DNA of 64,000 nucleotides from Aulosira sp. FACHB-615 (GTDB lineage: Bacteria; Cyanobacteriota; Cyanobacteriia; Cyanobacteriales; Nostocaceae), in the NCBI RefSeq assembly GCF_014698045.1, contig NZ_JACJSE010000021.1, forward strand, positions 1 to 64,000, in the 5' to 3' direction. Position numbers and translations under genes: made by a program. This document shows positions 45,270 through 55,014 of this stretch, piece after piece. Position 1 is the first letter of the stretch. The number at the start of each line of letters is the position of its first letter. The notes under the pieces are model-generated. The model worked only from the letters and a program-made list of their open reading frames with translations, searched no databases and had not been told where the DNA came from.

Positions 45270-46937
45270 TCAACGCCCATAACCTCTGCTCCTGTTACCT
45301 TTCAGCCCTTGCAAACTCTTCTCCACTTCCCCACGAGCCGGATACAACAATTGGTGACTCAACGCGCTTTCATAAGCCCGGATCGCTCCTAACCTATCCC
45401 CCAACCCTACTAAGGCTCTCCCTAACCAATAATCAGCCATCGCCGGGTTAAAAGCCTTCAATTCCTGACATCCCTCAGTAGCTGCTTCCCACCATCGCTT
45501 ACTAGCCCCAACATCCCCCAGCACCTGGTAACTCTCTCCCAGCCACACCGCCGCCGGTACTGATTGCAGATAACCCCCTGCTGGTAAAAGCTCCCTTCCT
45601 TTCTCTAACGCCTCCACCGCTTCCCGATGTCTAAGAGCCAAAGCCAAAACCCGCCCATGACGCAACCAAGCATCAGCTAACTGGGGCTGTAGTTGTGTTC
45701 CTTGCTGAGAAAAACTACATCCTCGTTCCAACTCTTGAAAATGTTCTACGAATACCCGCCCCACCGTAGCCCAAACACTCCAGCGTTCAGGAAACCGTTT
45801 CAGCATCTCTTCGACTATGGAAGCAAGAGTCATCTGACTCCCCTCTTCTCTTACTCCCCTCTCCTCGTAGGAGAGGGGTAGGGGGTGAGGTTCAAGCGGT
45901 AAAATCTCGCACAACCCCCGATAAATTTCGCAATCATGGGGATATAAATGATAAGCTTTCGCCATCATCACAGCAGCCTTTTCATATTCCCCCGTCTCAA
46001 ACAAGCACCGCCCATAGTAATACCAACCATAAGGATGATTTGGGTGTTCAGCAGTAAACTTGGCTAACACCTCCACACCTTGCACCCAATCCCCACGGAG
46101 AATGTGATAATATGCCAGTGATTTGTGCGCCTCAGCCCCATGAGGAGTTTGTCGCAGTAGAGAGGTAATCATACTTTTAGTCAGCTTTCCCTCTTCCCCA
46201 GATACCAATCTCATCTGACACTTCGACAAGCTCAGTGCGGTGCAACGTTGATCAATTTGTCGTTGCAGTACCCGGAAATCATCACCAGCTAAGGCTATCA
46301 GCTTGTTCAACCGCCCTCTAGCTGCTGGAATATCCCCCACCGCCATCAGCGCATCATAGCTGTGAATCAAGCCCACAACGTCATCTGGCTTGATGGACAA
46401 AACCTGCTCCAAGGTGCTGAGAGTACCAAGAGGATTTTCTCTTTTCTGATGTACCTGTGCTAAAGCCAGCCAGTGAACTACATTGTCGGGTTCTAAAGTA
46501 GCTGCTAAATTAAAAGTTATGATTGCCTTTTGACTCTCACCTCTGCAAACTGCAATCAATCCTTTGATATGATTTTGAGTTGCTTCGTTTACAGACAACA
46601 ATAAGGCTGGTTCATATATTTCTCTAGCCTCTTTTTTTTGCCCCATCAACTGCAATATTTTTCCCAATTGCAGCCGCACATGAATTAATTGAGGTTGTCG
46701 CTCAATCACTTGACGATATCCTGCAACTGCTTGCTCCCAGTTTCCCATCTCGTAAAGCAAATCAGCCAGTTCTAATCTTTTTTTCCATCCTTGGGGATAT
46801 TTCTGGACATACTTACTTAACGTGATGAGTTTCTGTTTTTGTCTCGCCGGCTTTTCCTCTAAAACTAAGTGAGCATTTAGTTCCAGCCCAGAGAATTGGG
46901 TGAACTGTACCAAGGATGTGATAAGGTTTCCAGGCAT
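45270..46937 (-). CDS. TPR-repeat protein
   Basis: A 555-residue cytoplasmic protein made mostly of tetratricopeptide repeats (RLELADLLYEMGNWEQAVAGY, LQLGKILQLMGQKKEAREIY, YYYGRCLFETGEYEKAAVMM and others) with a short insert near residue 355 (LPLSYEERGVREEG) encoded by a GC-rich dispersed repeat. It overlaps the 3' end of the sigma-factor gene by 61 bp, which suggests translational coupling. It may bind or regulate that sigma factor, or the products of the small genes downstream. The 3' end of the gene has been copied at 43549-43932. Confidence 0.82.
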   Translation of the reverse strand: MPGNLITSLVQFTQFSGLELNAHLVLEEKPARQKQKLITLSKYVQKYPQGWKKRLELADLLYEMGNWEQAVAGYRQVIERQPQLIHVRLQLGKILQLMGQKKEAREIYEPALLLSVNEATQNHIKGLIAVCRGESQKAIITFNLAATLEPDNVVHWLALAQVHQKRENPLGTLSTLEQVLSIKPDDVVGLIHSYDALMAVGDIPAARGRLNKLIALAGDDFRVLQRQIDQRCTALSLSKCQMRLVSGEEGKLTKSMITSLLRQTPHGAEAHKSLAYYHILRGDWVQGVEVLAKFTAEHPNHPYGWYYYGRCLFETGEYEKAAVMMAKAYHLYPHDCEIYRGLCEILPLEPHPLPLSYEERGVREEGSQMTLASIVEEMLKRFPERWSVWATVGRVFVEHFQELERGCSFSQQGTQLQPQLADAWLRHGRVLALALRHREAVEALEKGRELLPAGGYLQSVPAAVWLGESYQVLGDVGASKRWWEAATEGCQELKAFNPAMADYWLGRALVGLGDRLGAIRAYESALSHQLLYPARGEVEKSLQGLKGNRSRGYGR

Positions 46938-47779
46938 ATTACAGTTACTTTATAGTTAATTTCTTCCTGCTTGCTTTTTGTTGCTATTGATGATTTACAA
47001 TGACAAATCACTGTTTTATCAGGTTGAGATTCTTCCACCATCGAAATTCCTTTTTGTAAAGATGGTGAGAGGGAATCAAAAGAAGTCTTATCTTCTCCTG
47101 CAAGATAGTTTTTTAACTGCTTTTGCAGAATCTTTCGCGCCTGTTGAATGCGTTTACGAACGTTCTCTTGAGAGAGGGCGAGTAGCTGGGCTATATCTTG
47201 ATAAGATTTTTCTTGGCAGCAGTGTAAGATAAAAGGATGGCGCAATCTGTCCGGTAAGGATTCAATTTTGTGACGGAGGTATGCTCGCATTTCTAAAGCC
47301 AAAATATTCGATTCAGGAAATCCTACCTCACAAAAAAATGCTGGATGATCGGCAAATTTAATCTCGTCAATATTTTCAATTTCTAAGGCTTCTCGTTTGC
47401 GCTTTCGATGCACATCCATGCAAAAATTATAAATAATTTGAGTTAACCAAACTTTTGGAGATGTAATTTTACCTGCATATTTTTTCCATTGATTCTGAGC
47501 TTTCAGCATTGCCTGATTTAGTGTATCTTCGGCATCATAAGAATTTCCTCCCATCCACTTTAGGCAACATTTGTAAAAATAATCTTGAGATGATAACCAT
47601 ATTTGCCAAAACTCATCACCATTATCTTGAGATAAAACTTTGACTTGGATTTGCTGTGGTAATATACTCCTGATTTTTTGCTCTGATAAGGAGAGCAAAA
47701 TTTCTTGTTCTGGGTTCGCTTGTATACATGATTGACTGTTGATCATTTCAGGTATAAGGGATAATGCACTGTACAACAA
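46877..47779 (-). CDS. Sigma-70-family (ECF-like) RNA polymerase sigma factor
   Basis: A 300-residue protein. Sigma region 2 is at about 60-130 (FYKCCLKWMGGNSYDAEDTLNQAMLKA, WLTQIIYNFCMDVHRKRKRE) and region 4 at about 170-230 (IESLPDRLRHPFILHCCQEKSYQDIAQLLALSQENVRKRIQQARKIL, given as landmarks). N- and C-terminal extensions are low-complexity. It is divergent from the 902-residue AAA_35 gene across 172 bp. It is co-transcribed with the TPR protein, and its target genes are unknown. Confidence 0.88.
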   Translation of the reverse strand: MLYSALSLIPEMINSQSCIQANPEQEILLSLSEQKIRSILPQQIQVKVLSQDNGDEFWQIWLSSQDYFYKCCLKWMGGNSYDAEDTLNQAMLKAQNQWKKYAGKITSPKVWLTQIIYNFCMDVHRKRKREALEIENIDEIKFADHPAFFCEVGFPESNILALEMRAYLRHKIESLPDRLRHPFILHCCQEKSYQDIAQLLALSQENVRKRIQQARKILQKQLKNYLAGEDKTSFDSLSPSLQKGISMVEESQPDKTVICHCKSSIATKSKQEEINYKVTVICLETLSHPWYSSPNSLGWN

Positions 47780-47819
47780 ACCAAAAAACTATGGGCACAG
47801 TGATGTGCTTTTAAATACT

Positions 47820-47890
47820 AATTAGCTTTTTCAATCAATAGTTGAGTAAAATTCAGGACTTTTAAAATTCAGTTAAACTCAGGCAATATA
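47820..47890. promoter_or_regulatory. Conserved AATTCAGTTAAA(C/T)TCAGG boxes in sigma/AAA_35 divergent promoter
   Basis: The 172-bp region between the sigma factor and the AAA_35 gene contains AAAATTCAGGACT and AAAATTCAGTTAAACTCAGG. The same paired boxes at the same spacing precede the decayed copy at 42200-42311. Conservation between the live and dead copies suggests a shared control sequence, possibly for the linked sigma factor (inference). Confidence 0.4.
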
Positions 47891-47951
47891 AAAAACAATA
47901 AATATGGGAGAATTAGCTCTGAAACAGGCTTCAAGCATCTAAAAAATACCA

Positions 47952-50660
47952 GTGTCTGCCAAATTCAACACCAGCTATCAATATCAACCAGGTGGCAGCC
48001 TCCCACCTGATGCGCTTACTTATGTCGTGCGACAGGCTGATACTGAACTCTACGAAGGCTTATTAGCACTTGAGTATTGCTATGTCCTCAACGCTAGACA
48101 AATGGGGAAGTCTAGTTTGCGAGTGCGGACGATGAATAAGTTGCAAGCTCAAGGTTTTGCCTGTGCAGAGATTGAGTTAAGCGGCATTGGTAGCCAGCAA
48201 ATTACGGCTACGCAATGGTATGGGGGGATTATTCAGGAATTGGTGAGCGGTTTTCAACTGCAAATAAATCGGCGCAGTTGGTTAAGAGAAAGGGATGATC
48301 TATCGCCTATCCAGTGCTTAAATGAATTTATCGAAACAGTATTATTGACTCAGATTCAGCAGAAAATTGTCATCTTTATCGATGAAATTGATAATGTGCT
48401 GGGTTTGAAGTTTTCTACCGATGAATTTTTTGCCTTGATTCGCCACTGTTATGAAAATCGAGCGATTAAACCAGCATATAGGCGACTGGCATTTGCTTTG
48501 TTGGGAGTGGCTTCACCGTCAGATTTGATTCAAGATAAACACTATTCTACACCTTTTAATATTGGTCGAGCAATTGAATTACAAGGGTTTAAACTCGCAG
48601 ATAGCGAACCTTTAATAACCGGATTAGCAGGCAAAGTTAGCAATCCACAAGCCATATTAAAGGAGATTTTATATTGGACTAGTGGACAGCCATTCCTGAC
48701 GCAAAAGCTATGTTGGTTAATTGTTAATTGCTGTAAGAATACAACAGAATATCTTCCAGATAATGAAAATGCAGCAGCGCCGTGGGTTGAGAAAATTGTG
48801 CAACAGAAAATTGTGAATAATTGGGAGGCTCAGGACGAACCAGAACATTTAAGAACAATACGCGATCGCATCCTCCGCAATACTCCCAAAACTATCCAAT
48901 TACTGCAACTATATCAACAGATTTTACAACAAGGAGCAATCCCGGCTCAAAACTTCCCTGAGTACCTAGAATTACGTTTGTCTGGGCTTGTTACCCAACA
49001 TCAAGGCAGTTTAACTATCAAAAACCCCATCTATGCTAAGATTTTCGATTTGGATTGGGTAAATCAAAAGTTAGCACTAGAACTTGCTAATTCCCCAATA
49101 GTCGTTACTGACTCTACCTTGATGTTTGTGGGCAGTATTGCTGATAGATCAGAAATAGCAGCAAATTATCAAGAAGATTCAAAGACTTTACAGCAGTATT
49201 GTCAACAATTTGCTGGGCAACTTATTCACTCAAGCGACGAAGGATTACTATTTTATTTTGAGAGTGCAGAAACAGCAGTAAATAGTGCAATAGAAATACA
49301 AAAAGCACTGGCAGCACCCACTAATTTGCTCAATCCAGATAAGCTGCTACATCGAATTGGTATTCATTGTGGACACATCGACAACCTCAATACAAAGCAG
49401 GCATTTTTCACAGATAATTATGTCATCCCCCAAAGGTTAGATTTATTGATGCAACTGCACGCAAAAGCTCAACCTGGCGGAATTTGTTTATCTCAAACTG
49501 TCTATGATAAAGTGAAAAATCATTTACCAGTTAATGTAGTTAGTTTAGGTCAGCATCATCTTAAAAATATCTCAGAACCTGTATTTTTATACCACATTAG
49601 TCCTTATCGTCCTGTGTCGATTAAAAATACTCCCGACTCTGTAAATCTCCCTTCTTACCCCAGTGGTGCAGTTCCCCTAGATTCTCCTTTTTACATAGAA
49701 AGAAGTGCGGTGGAAATGCAGGTTTATCAAGAGATTAGAAAACCCGGTGCATTAGTCCGTATTAAAGCACCAAGAGAAATGGGTAAAACTTCTTTACTCT
49801 TGAGAACTTTGCATGATGCGGCAAATCAAGGCTATCGCATTGTTAGCTTAAATCTAGAGCAAATTGACGACGTAATTTTGCAGAATTTACATCGGTTTTT
49901 ACGCTGGCTATGCGCCAACATTACCCAGCAGTTAGAACTGGAAATGAAACTTGAAGATTATTGGGATGAAGATATCGGTAGTAAAATTAGTTGTTCCCTT
50001 TATTTACGTAACCATATATTAAAGCAAATAGATACTCCCATCGTTTTATCATTAGATGAAGTGCAATATCTGTTTGAGTATCCGTTAGTAGCTAAAGATG
50101 TTTTACCTTTATTTCGTTCCTGGTATGAGGAAGCTAAAAGAGAACCAATTTGGCAAAAGTTACGATTGATTATAGTTCACTCCACAGAAATTTATGTACC
50201 TCTGCAATTAAAACAATCCCCATTTAATGTAGGATTGCCAATAGAGTTAAACAACTTTAATTTAGAACAGGTACAAAACTTAGCTCAACGCTATGGACTC
50301 AATTGGACTGATGGACAAGAAGCTACACAACTAATGGCTATGGTAGAAGGACATCCAGCATTAGTACATCTGGCTATTTATCATCTCAGTTGCGGAGAAA
50401 TCAGTTTTGCTCAATTCATTGATACCGCCGCAACATCAAGCGGAATTTATTCATCTCATTTACAACGTCATCAAGCAATATTACAAGAACAACCTGAATT
50501 AGCCAAAGCATTAGATACCGTCATAAATGCTCGACAACCGATATCATTAGATGCGAGTATGACTTATAAACTCAGCAGTATGGGACTGATCAAACAGTTA
50601 AAAGATAAAGTAATGCCAAGCTGTGAGTTATATCGACAATACTTTACCTTTCTGCAATAG
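47952..50660 (+). CDS. AAA_35-degenerate nucleotide cyclase-AAA_35 protein
   Basis: A 902-residue protein with two AAA_35 ATPase modules around a cyclase-like domain. Module 1 is about 1-385 (LNARQMGKSSLR near 46, IVIFIDEID near 138). A class III nucleotide-cyclase-like domain is at about 388-560 (TLMFVGSIADRSEIAANY, GLLFYFESAETAVNSAIEIQKAL, HRIGIHCGHID, LSQTVYDKVKNHL); its metal-binding aspartates are missing (FTDI is FVGS), so it is probably a binding domain only. Module 2 is about 570-902 (APREMGKTSLL near 606, IVLSLDEVQYLF near 696). It starts at GTG. Likely a signalling or conflict-system ATPase; the partner is unknown. Confidence 0.85.
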   Translation: MSAKFNTSYQYQPGGSLPPDALTYVVRQADTELYEGLLALEYCYVLNARQMGKSSLRVRTMNKLQAQGFACAEIELSGIGSQQITATQWYGGIIQELVSGFQLQINRRSWLRERDDLSPIQCLNEFIETVLLTQIQQKIVIFIDEIDNVLGLKFSTDEFFALIRHCYENRAIKPAYRRLAFALLGVASPSDLIQDKHYSTPFNIGRAIELQGFKLADSEPLITGLAGKVSNPQAILKEILYWTSGQPFLTQKLCWLIVNCCKNTTEYLPDNENAAAPWVEKIVQQKIVNNWEAQDEPEHLRTIRDRILRNTPKTIQLLQLYQQILQQGAIPAQNFPEYLELRLSGLVTQHQGSLTIKNPIYAKIFDLDWVNQKLALELANSPIVVTDSTLMFVGSIADRSEIAANYQEDSKTLQQYCQQFAGQLIHSSDEGLLFYFESAETAVNSAIEIQKALAAPTNLLNPDKLLHRIGIHCGHIDNLNTKQAFFTDNYVIPQRLDLLMQLHAKAQPGGICLSQTVYDKVKNHLPVNVVSLGQHHLKNISEPVFLYHISPYRPVSIKNTPDSVNLPSYPSGAVPLDSPFYIERSAVEMQVYQEIRKPGALVRIKAPREMGKTSLLLRTLHDAANQGYRIVSLNLEQIDDVILQNLHRFLRWLCANITQQLELEMKLEDYWDEDIGSKISCSLYLRNHILKQIDTPIVLSLDEVQYLFEYPLVAKDVLPLFRSWYEEAKREPIWQKLRLIIVHSTEIYVPLQLKQSPFNVGLPIELNNFNLEQVQNLAQRYGLNWTDGQEATQLMAMVEGHPALVHLAIYHLSCGEISFAQFIDTAATSSGIYSSHLQRHQAILQEQPELAKALDTVINARQPISLDASMTYKLSSMGLIKQLKDKVMPSCELYRQYFTFLQ

Positions 50661-50917
50661 CCTCACTTGACCATTTACTAGGATTTTAGGCAAACTACTA
50701 CTCTCCCACCGGATACCGCCCATCTATAGCAGGGGACAGGTGACAGGGTTAAAAGCTTTGTGGTGTCTAAGTTTTATCATTTATCGATGTCCTAACCAAC
50801 TTGACTACTGCTATATCTGCGTTTATCTGCTATTAATTATTCTTGCGTCTCATTGGGATAAGAACCGCTAGAGAGATATAAATTAAAATAAATATGAGTA
50901 ACTTTCTTCTCTAGCTC

Positions 50918-51724
50918 CTAGCCTCTATTTTCATATTTACCACCAAGACGGGTTAACACATATTCCCGCGTGCGAACGTCAAGGGCGTTAGAGAAAATCT
51001 TTTTTGTAAGTCCAAATTCTACCATCTGCCCAATGCGATGTTCATTGGTAGAGAAAAAAGCTGTGAAATCAGATATGCGCGTGACTTGTTGTAAGTTATG
51101 GCTAATAATCACCATTGTTAATTCCGATCGCAAACGCAAACTCTGAATTAATCCTTCTACTTTTGTGGTTGCGACAGGATCAAGCCCAAAACAAGGTTCA
51201 TCCATGAGAATAACTTTGGGTTTGACTGCTAAAGCACGGGCGATACAAAGTCGCTGTTGTTGTCCACCAGAAAGCTCTAAAGCAGATTTATGCAGCTTAT
51301 TTTTGACTTCATCCCACAAATCAGCATCTTTGATGGCAGATTCGACAATTTGATCTAATTCCACCTTCGGCCGCCATCCCAGTATTTTCACCCCATAAGC
51401 AACGTTATCATAAACGCTCATCGGAAATAAATTTGGCTTAGGCAGCACCATACTAACTTGACGGCGTAGGCGATTTAAATTGACACGACGTTCATAAATG
51501 TTTTGATTGTAAAATTCTACTTTTCCCTCAACGTGAACTTCTGCTTCTAATTCATTCATCCGATTGAGGCATTTAATAAAAGTAGACTTACCACAACCAC
51601 TAGGGCCAATAATTGCTGTGACTTTATCCTGGTAAATATCCATTGATATTCCTTCCAGGATTTTTTGAGTGTTGTAGTAAAGGCTGAGATTTTTAACTTT
51701 GATTGCTGCAATTAGCTTATTCAT
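50918..51724 (-). CDS. Divergent PstB-like phosphate ABC transporter ATPase
   Basis: A 268-residue ABC ATPase, PstB-like over its length: Walker A GPSGCGKST at about 40, LSGGQQQR signature, Walker B VILMDEP and an H-loop ISHN. However the Q-loop reads MVLPKPNLFPMS in place of the usual MVFQKPNPFPMS, so the conserved Gln is Pro. It is transcribed away from pstSCAB, separated by a 1.1-kb gap. It may be a conserved paralogue with altered coupling, or a PstB for a second transporter. Confidence 0.88.
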   Translation of the reverse strand: MNKLIAAIKVKNLSLYYNTQKILEGISMDIYQDKVTAIIGPSGCGKSTFIKCLNRMNELEAEVHVEGKVEFYNQNIYERRVNLNRLRRQVSMVLPKPNLFPMSVYDNVAYGVKILGWRPKVELDQIVESAIKDADLWDEVKNKLHKSALELSGGQQQRLCIARALAVKPKVILMDEPCFGLDPVATTKVEGLIQSLRLRSELTMVIISHNLQQVTRISDFTAFFSTNEHRIGQMVEFGLTKKIFSNALDVRTREYVLTRLGGKYENRG

Positions 51725-51926
51725 ACCAGAAAATTGTAAGTGTATTGATGTTGACTAAACGCAATCATGAAAATCCGTGGCTTTATATACTACACTGGTG
51801 ATCAAACTAAAAGTTGACTTTCTTCATTCAAGCTATACAGCAAATATACTGATATTAGATATCTGTATAAATTTAGGGTAAAAAGTTACTGCTGTTATCA
51901 ATGTTTGCTGTAAAATATGTTACCAT

Positions 51927-51951
51927 AAAAACCTAAAAAATTCGGTTTTTT
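51927..51951. terminator. Hairpin AAAAACC...GGTTTTT in 1.1-kb gap
   Basis: A 7-bp AT-rich stem with a 10-base loop and a T-run on either strand. A weak bidirectional terminator-like structure upstream of the divergent pstB. Confidence 0.35.
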
Positions 51952-52274
51952 GTTACTGAATTGCAGCATTTTCGGGATTAATTTTAATATATAACCTGCA
52001 ATTAACAATATTTGAGACTACTTAAGTAAGCTCTTCTTTAAAAAAGCAAATTCTTTTTTAAAATTTGAATAAATTTATGATGGTAATTGATGATTTTTTG
52101 ATGAATCGGGTAAATTAAGTAATTAGCTTAAAAGTAGAGATTAGGCGATCGCTACAATATTAAACCTGAAATATAAATAATACATGCTTGTAGTGAGTGC
52201 TGTTACTAACCGCACAGTTAATTTCTGATGTACCTATTTATAATCAAAATTTAATCTGATTAAAATCAATCATT

Positions 52275-52305
52275 AACCTCTCAATTTCCTCAAGAGGTTA
52301 TTTTT
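52275..52305 (+). terminator. Free-standing terminator in 51725-52858 gap
   Basis: AACCTCT and AGAGGTT form a 7-bp stem over an 11-base loop, followed by ATTTTT. No ORF lies upstream of it on the plus strand within the gap, so it may end an unannotated small RNA or a leader transcript. The 1134-bp gap is otherwise AT-rich with no recognisable gene. Confidence 0.5.
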
Positions 52306-52742
52306 ACTACAAATAATATATTTATCACCTACTCCATATCAGCATGATTTCAACTGCTTGAAATGTATTGACTCAGCGTTTTAGGGGATAGAGGCTAGAA
52401 GAATCTACCTCATTGGAATGAATAACGCTGTAACAGTCATTCACTATTTATGAAGAGATAAATATTTGTTTTAGTGTTCCAATGAGTAGATTTATAATTT
52501 ACTTCTTGGAAATTAGGCTGCTCGTTAAAAGACAGCAAAATAGTTTAACAATCGTAAGTTTTTGATTTAAAAATGCGGAAATAATTTCGTTTATATTGTT
52601 ACAGGTAATTATTTTACATGCTAACAGTTTGATAGCGTAATTTTTAACTATATATAAATAAAAAATTATGTTTAATTCGCCAATTTTTCTATATTGTCGA
52701 AAATGGTTGATTGGGAGTTTAAAAACTAGTGATTAATTAATT

Positions 52743-52785
52743 TTTAACCATATTTAATCTGTTATTTACCATTGATTAAACTAAT
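52743..52785 (+). promoter_or_regulatory. Candidate Pho box upstream of pstS
   Basis: Four spaced units, TTTAACCA, TTTAATCT, ATTTACCA and ATTAAACT, begin at 52743, 52753, 52764 and 52775 (10-11 bp apart). This fits the cyanobacterial Pho box, repeated PyTTAAPyPy(T/A) units at 11-bp spacing bound by PhoB/SphR. The first two match the consensus exactly. It ends about 75 bp before pstS, consistent with activation under phosphate starvation. Confidence 0.5.
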
Positions 52786-52858
52786 TTAATTATTTAAATA
52801 ATACATATTTATATACACCTGCAAGTAAAGTAAAAATCTTGCCAAAATACGGAGAAAT

Positions 52859-53899
52859 ATGACCTTTTCGACCACCACTTTGTACCGAGCGTTTACTACT
52901 TCAGTCGTAGCATCTGCTGTTGCCTTGAGTCCTATTTTGTCAGCAGTTGCTCAGGCTGAAACTCTGAATGGTGCAGGCGCAACTTTTCCCGCTCCACTTT
53001 ATGAAAGATATGCCCGTGAAGTGAGAAAGAAGCATCCAGAATTAAAAATTAACTATCAAGGAATTGGTAGTAGTGGCGGGATTCGTCAAATTACTGCGGG
53101 TACTGTTGACTTTGGTGGTAGTGATGCAGCTATGACAGATGCACAAATCGCCCAAGTTAAAAGAGGTGTCATATTAGTACCCACCGCAGGCGGCGCAGTT
53201 TCTGTTGTTTATAATCTCCCTGGTGTCAGCAACCTGAGATTATCTCGCGCTACATTGCCTGCTATTTTTTCTGGTCAAATCACCAACTGGAGCGACGCTA
53301 AAATCAAAGCTGATAATCCTGGTGTCAACTTACCCAATCAACCGATTAAATTTGTAGTCCGCGCTGATGGTAGTGGTACAACTTTTATTTTCACCAACCA
53401 CTTGAGTAATATTAGTGGTTATTTCAGAGGTAGAGTGGGTACAAGCACTGCGCCTAAATGGACTTTACCAAATGTTCTCAGAGGTAAAGGCAACCCAGGT
53501 GTAGCTGGTTTGGTAGCGCGTACTCCTGGTTCTATTGGTTATGTAGAATATGCCTTCGCTACCAAAAACAATTTAAGATCAGCACAAATACAAAACAAAC
53601 AAGGCGAATTTGTTTCTCCTTCCTTACAAACTGCTAACGCAGCTTTATCATCTGTAAGATTCCCTGATAATTATCGCGTATTTGTTGGTGATCCAGCGCA
53701 AGGTTATCCCATTGTTGGTCTTACTTGGATGATGGTTTACAAGCAATATCCTACAGCAGCAAAAGCTGATGCTATTAGGAAATGGATTAATTGGGTACTC
53801 AAAGATGGTCAACAATATAATGATGACCTTAACTACACAAGAATTCCATCTGATGTTACCAATCGGGTATTACAAACGGTAAACAGTTCCGTCAAATAG
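52859..53899 (+). CDS. pstS: Phosphate ABC transporter substrate-binding protein
   Basis: A 346-residue periplasmic protein with a signal peptide (cleaved near SAVAQA) and the PstS core ETLNGAGATFPAPLYERYA, YQGIGSSGGIRQITAGTVDFGGSDAAM (phosphate contacts), FVVRADGSGTTFIF and GSIGYVEYAFA. It binds phosphate and delivers it to PstC-PstA. First gene of pstSCAB, behind a likely Pho box. Confidence 0.97.
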   Translation: MTFSTTTLYRAFTTSVVASAVALSPILSAVAQAETLNGAGATFPAPLYERYAREVRKKHPELKINYQGIGSSGGIRQITAGTVDFGGSDAAMTDAQIAQVKRGVILVPTAGGAVSVVYNLPGVSNLRLSRATLPAIFSGQITNWSDAKIKADNPGVNLPNQPIKFVVRADGSGTTFIFTNHLSNISGYFRGRVGTSTAPKWTLPNVLRGKGNPGVAGLVARTPGSIGYVEYAFATKNNLRSAQIQNKQGEFVSPSLQTANAALSSVRFPDNYRVFVGDPAQGYPIVGLTWMMVYKQYPTAAKADAIRKWINWVLKDGQQYNDDLNYTRIPSDVTNRVLQTVNSSVK

Positions 53900-54042
53900 A
53901 AGCGAATTTGTAACACAATTTCGTATAGATAAATAGGGTGGCTATAGCTCTCCCTATTTATAAATTTTTAAGTAACTGTAAGAAGCTTCTACTAAATAAA
54001 AATTTCCAGATTATTAAATTAAATAAATTAATATTTCTATTT

Positions 54043-55005
54043 ATGACAAATTCATCTGAAGAAAATTTAGATTTAACCGCAACTAATGGAATAAATTCTT
54101 GGGTAGATAAAGGATTTACGTGGTTAACATATCTTTTCGCTACAATTACCGTCGCCATCTTGTTTGTGATGAGTTGGGTAATTTATAAAGAGGCTCAACC
54201 AGCAATTGAGAAGTTTGGTATTGGGTTTTTCTGGGGTCAAGATTGGGATACGGGTAATCAGGTTTTTGGGGCGTTACCTTATATTTATGGAACTTTAGTG
54301 AGTAGTGCGATCGCAATTTTATTTGCTATCCCCGTCGGCATTGCAATTGCAATAGTCACTAGCGAAAATTTCTTACCCATATCTGTTAGAAGCACATTAG
54401 CATTTGTTGTTGAGTTAATAGCTGCAATTCCTAGTGTAATTATTGGCTTGTGGGGAATCTTTGTATTTATTCCAGCTTTAGAACCGTTACAAAAATGGTT
54501 AGCAATTCATTTTAATTGGATACCGATATTTAACTCGGTAGATCCTATCGGCACAAATATGTTAACCGCAGGCATTGTGTTAGCGATTATGATTTTGCCG
54601 ACAATGGCTGCTATTAGCCGCGATGTTTTACTTGCTATACCCAAAGAATTACGCAGTGCCTCAATGGCTTTGGGTAGCACACGTTGGGAAACCATTTTTC
54701 GGGTGTTATTGCCAGCAGGATTTTCTGGTATTGTCAGTGCAGCAATGCTGGCTTTGGGTAGAGCCTTGGGTGAAACAATGGCTGTCACTCTTGTGATTGG
54801 TAATTCTTCTCAAATCAGTGCTTCTTTACTTGACCCAGCCTACACAATTCCCTCAATATTAGCCAATGAATTTGCAGAAGCTGAACCAGGATTACATATT
54901 GGCTCATTGAGTTATTTAGGGTTGATTTTGTTTGGATTGACCTTAGCTGTAAATATTGCTGCAAGGTTATTTGTGCGGTGGTTTAGTAATAAAAATAAAT
55001 CATAA
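54043..55005 (+). CDS. pstC: Phosphate ABC transporter permease
   Basis: A 320-residue inner-membrane permease with six helices and the MetI-type loop EELRSASMALGSTRWETIFRVLLPAG, rendered here with LRSASMALGSTRWETI and LGRALGETMAVTLVIG as landmarks. The frame opens at 53938, but ATG 54043 (MTNSSEENLDL) gives a normal N-terminus; the upstream extension has no features of the family. It follows pstS by 143 bp and precedes pstA by 9 bp. Confidence 0.95.
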   Translation: MTNSSEENLDLTATNGINSWVDKGFTWLTYLFATITVAILFVMSWVIYKEAQPAIEKFGIGFFWGQDWDTGNQVFGALPYIYGTLVSSAIAILFAIPVGIAIAIVTSENFLPISVRSTLAFVVELIAAIPSVIIGLWGIFVFIPALEPLQKWLAIHFNWIPIFNSVDPIGTNMLTAGIVLAIMILPTMAAISRDVLLAIPKELRSASMALGSTRWETIFRVLLPAGFSGIVSAAMLALGRALGETMAVTLVIGNSSQISASLLDPAYTIPSILANEFAEAEPGLHIGSLSYLGLILFGLTLAVNIAARLFVRWFSNKNKS

Positions 55006-55014
55006 ATTAAAGAT

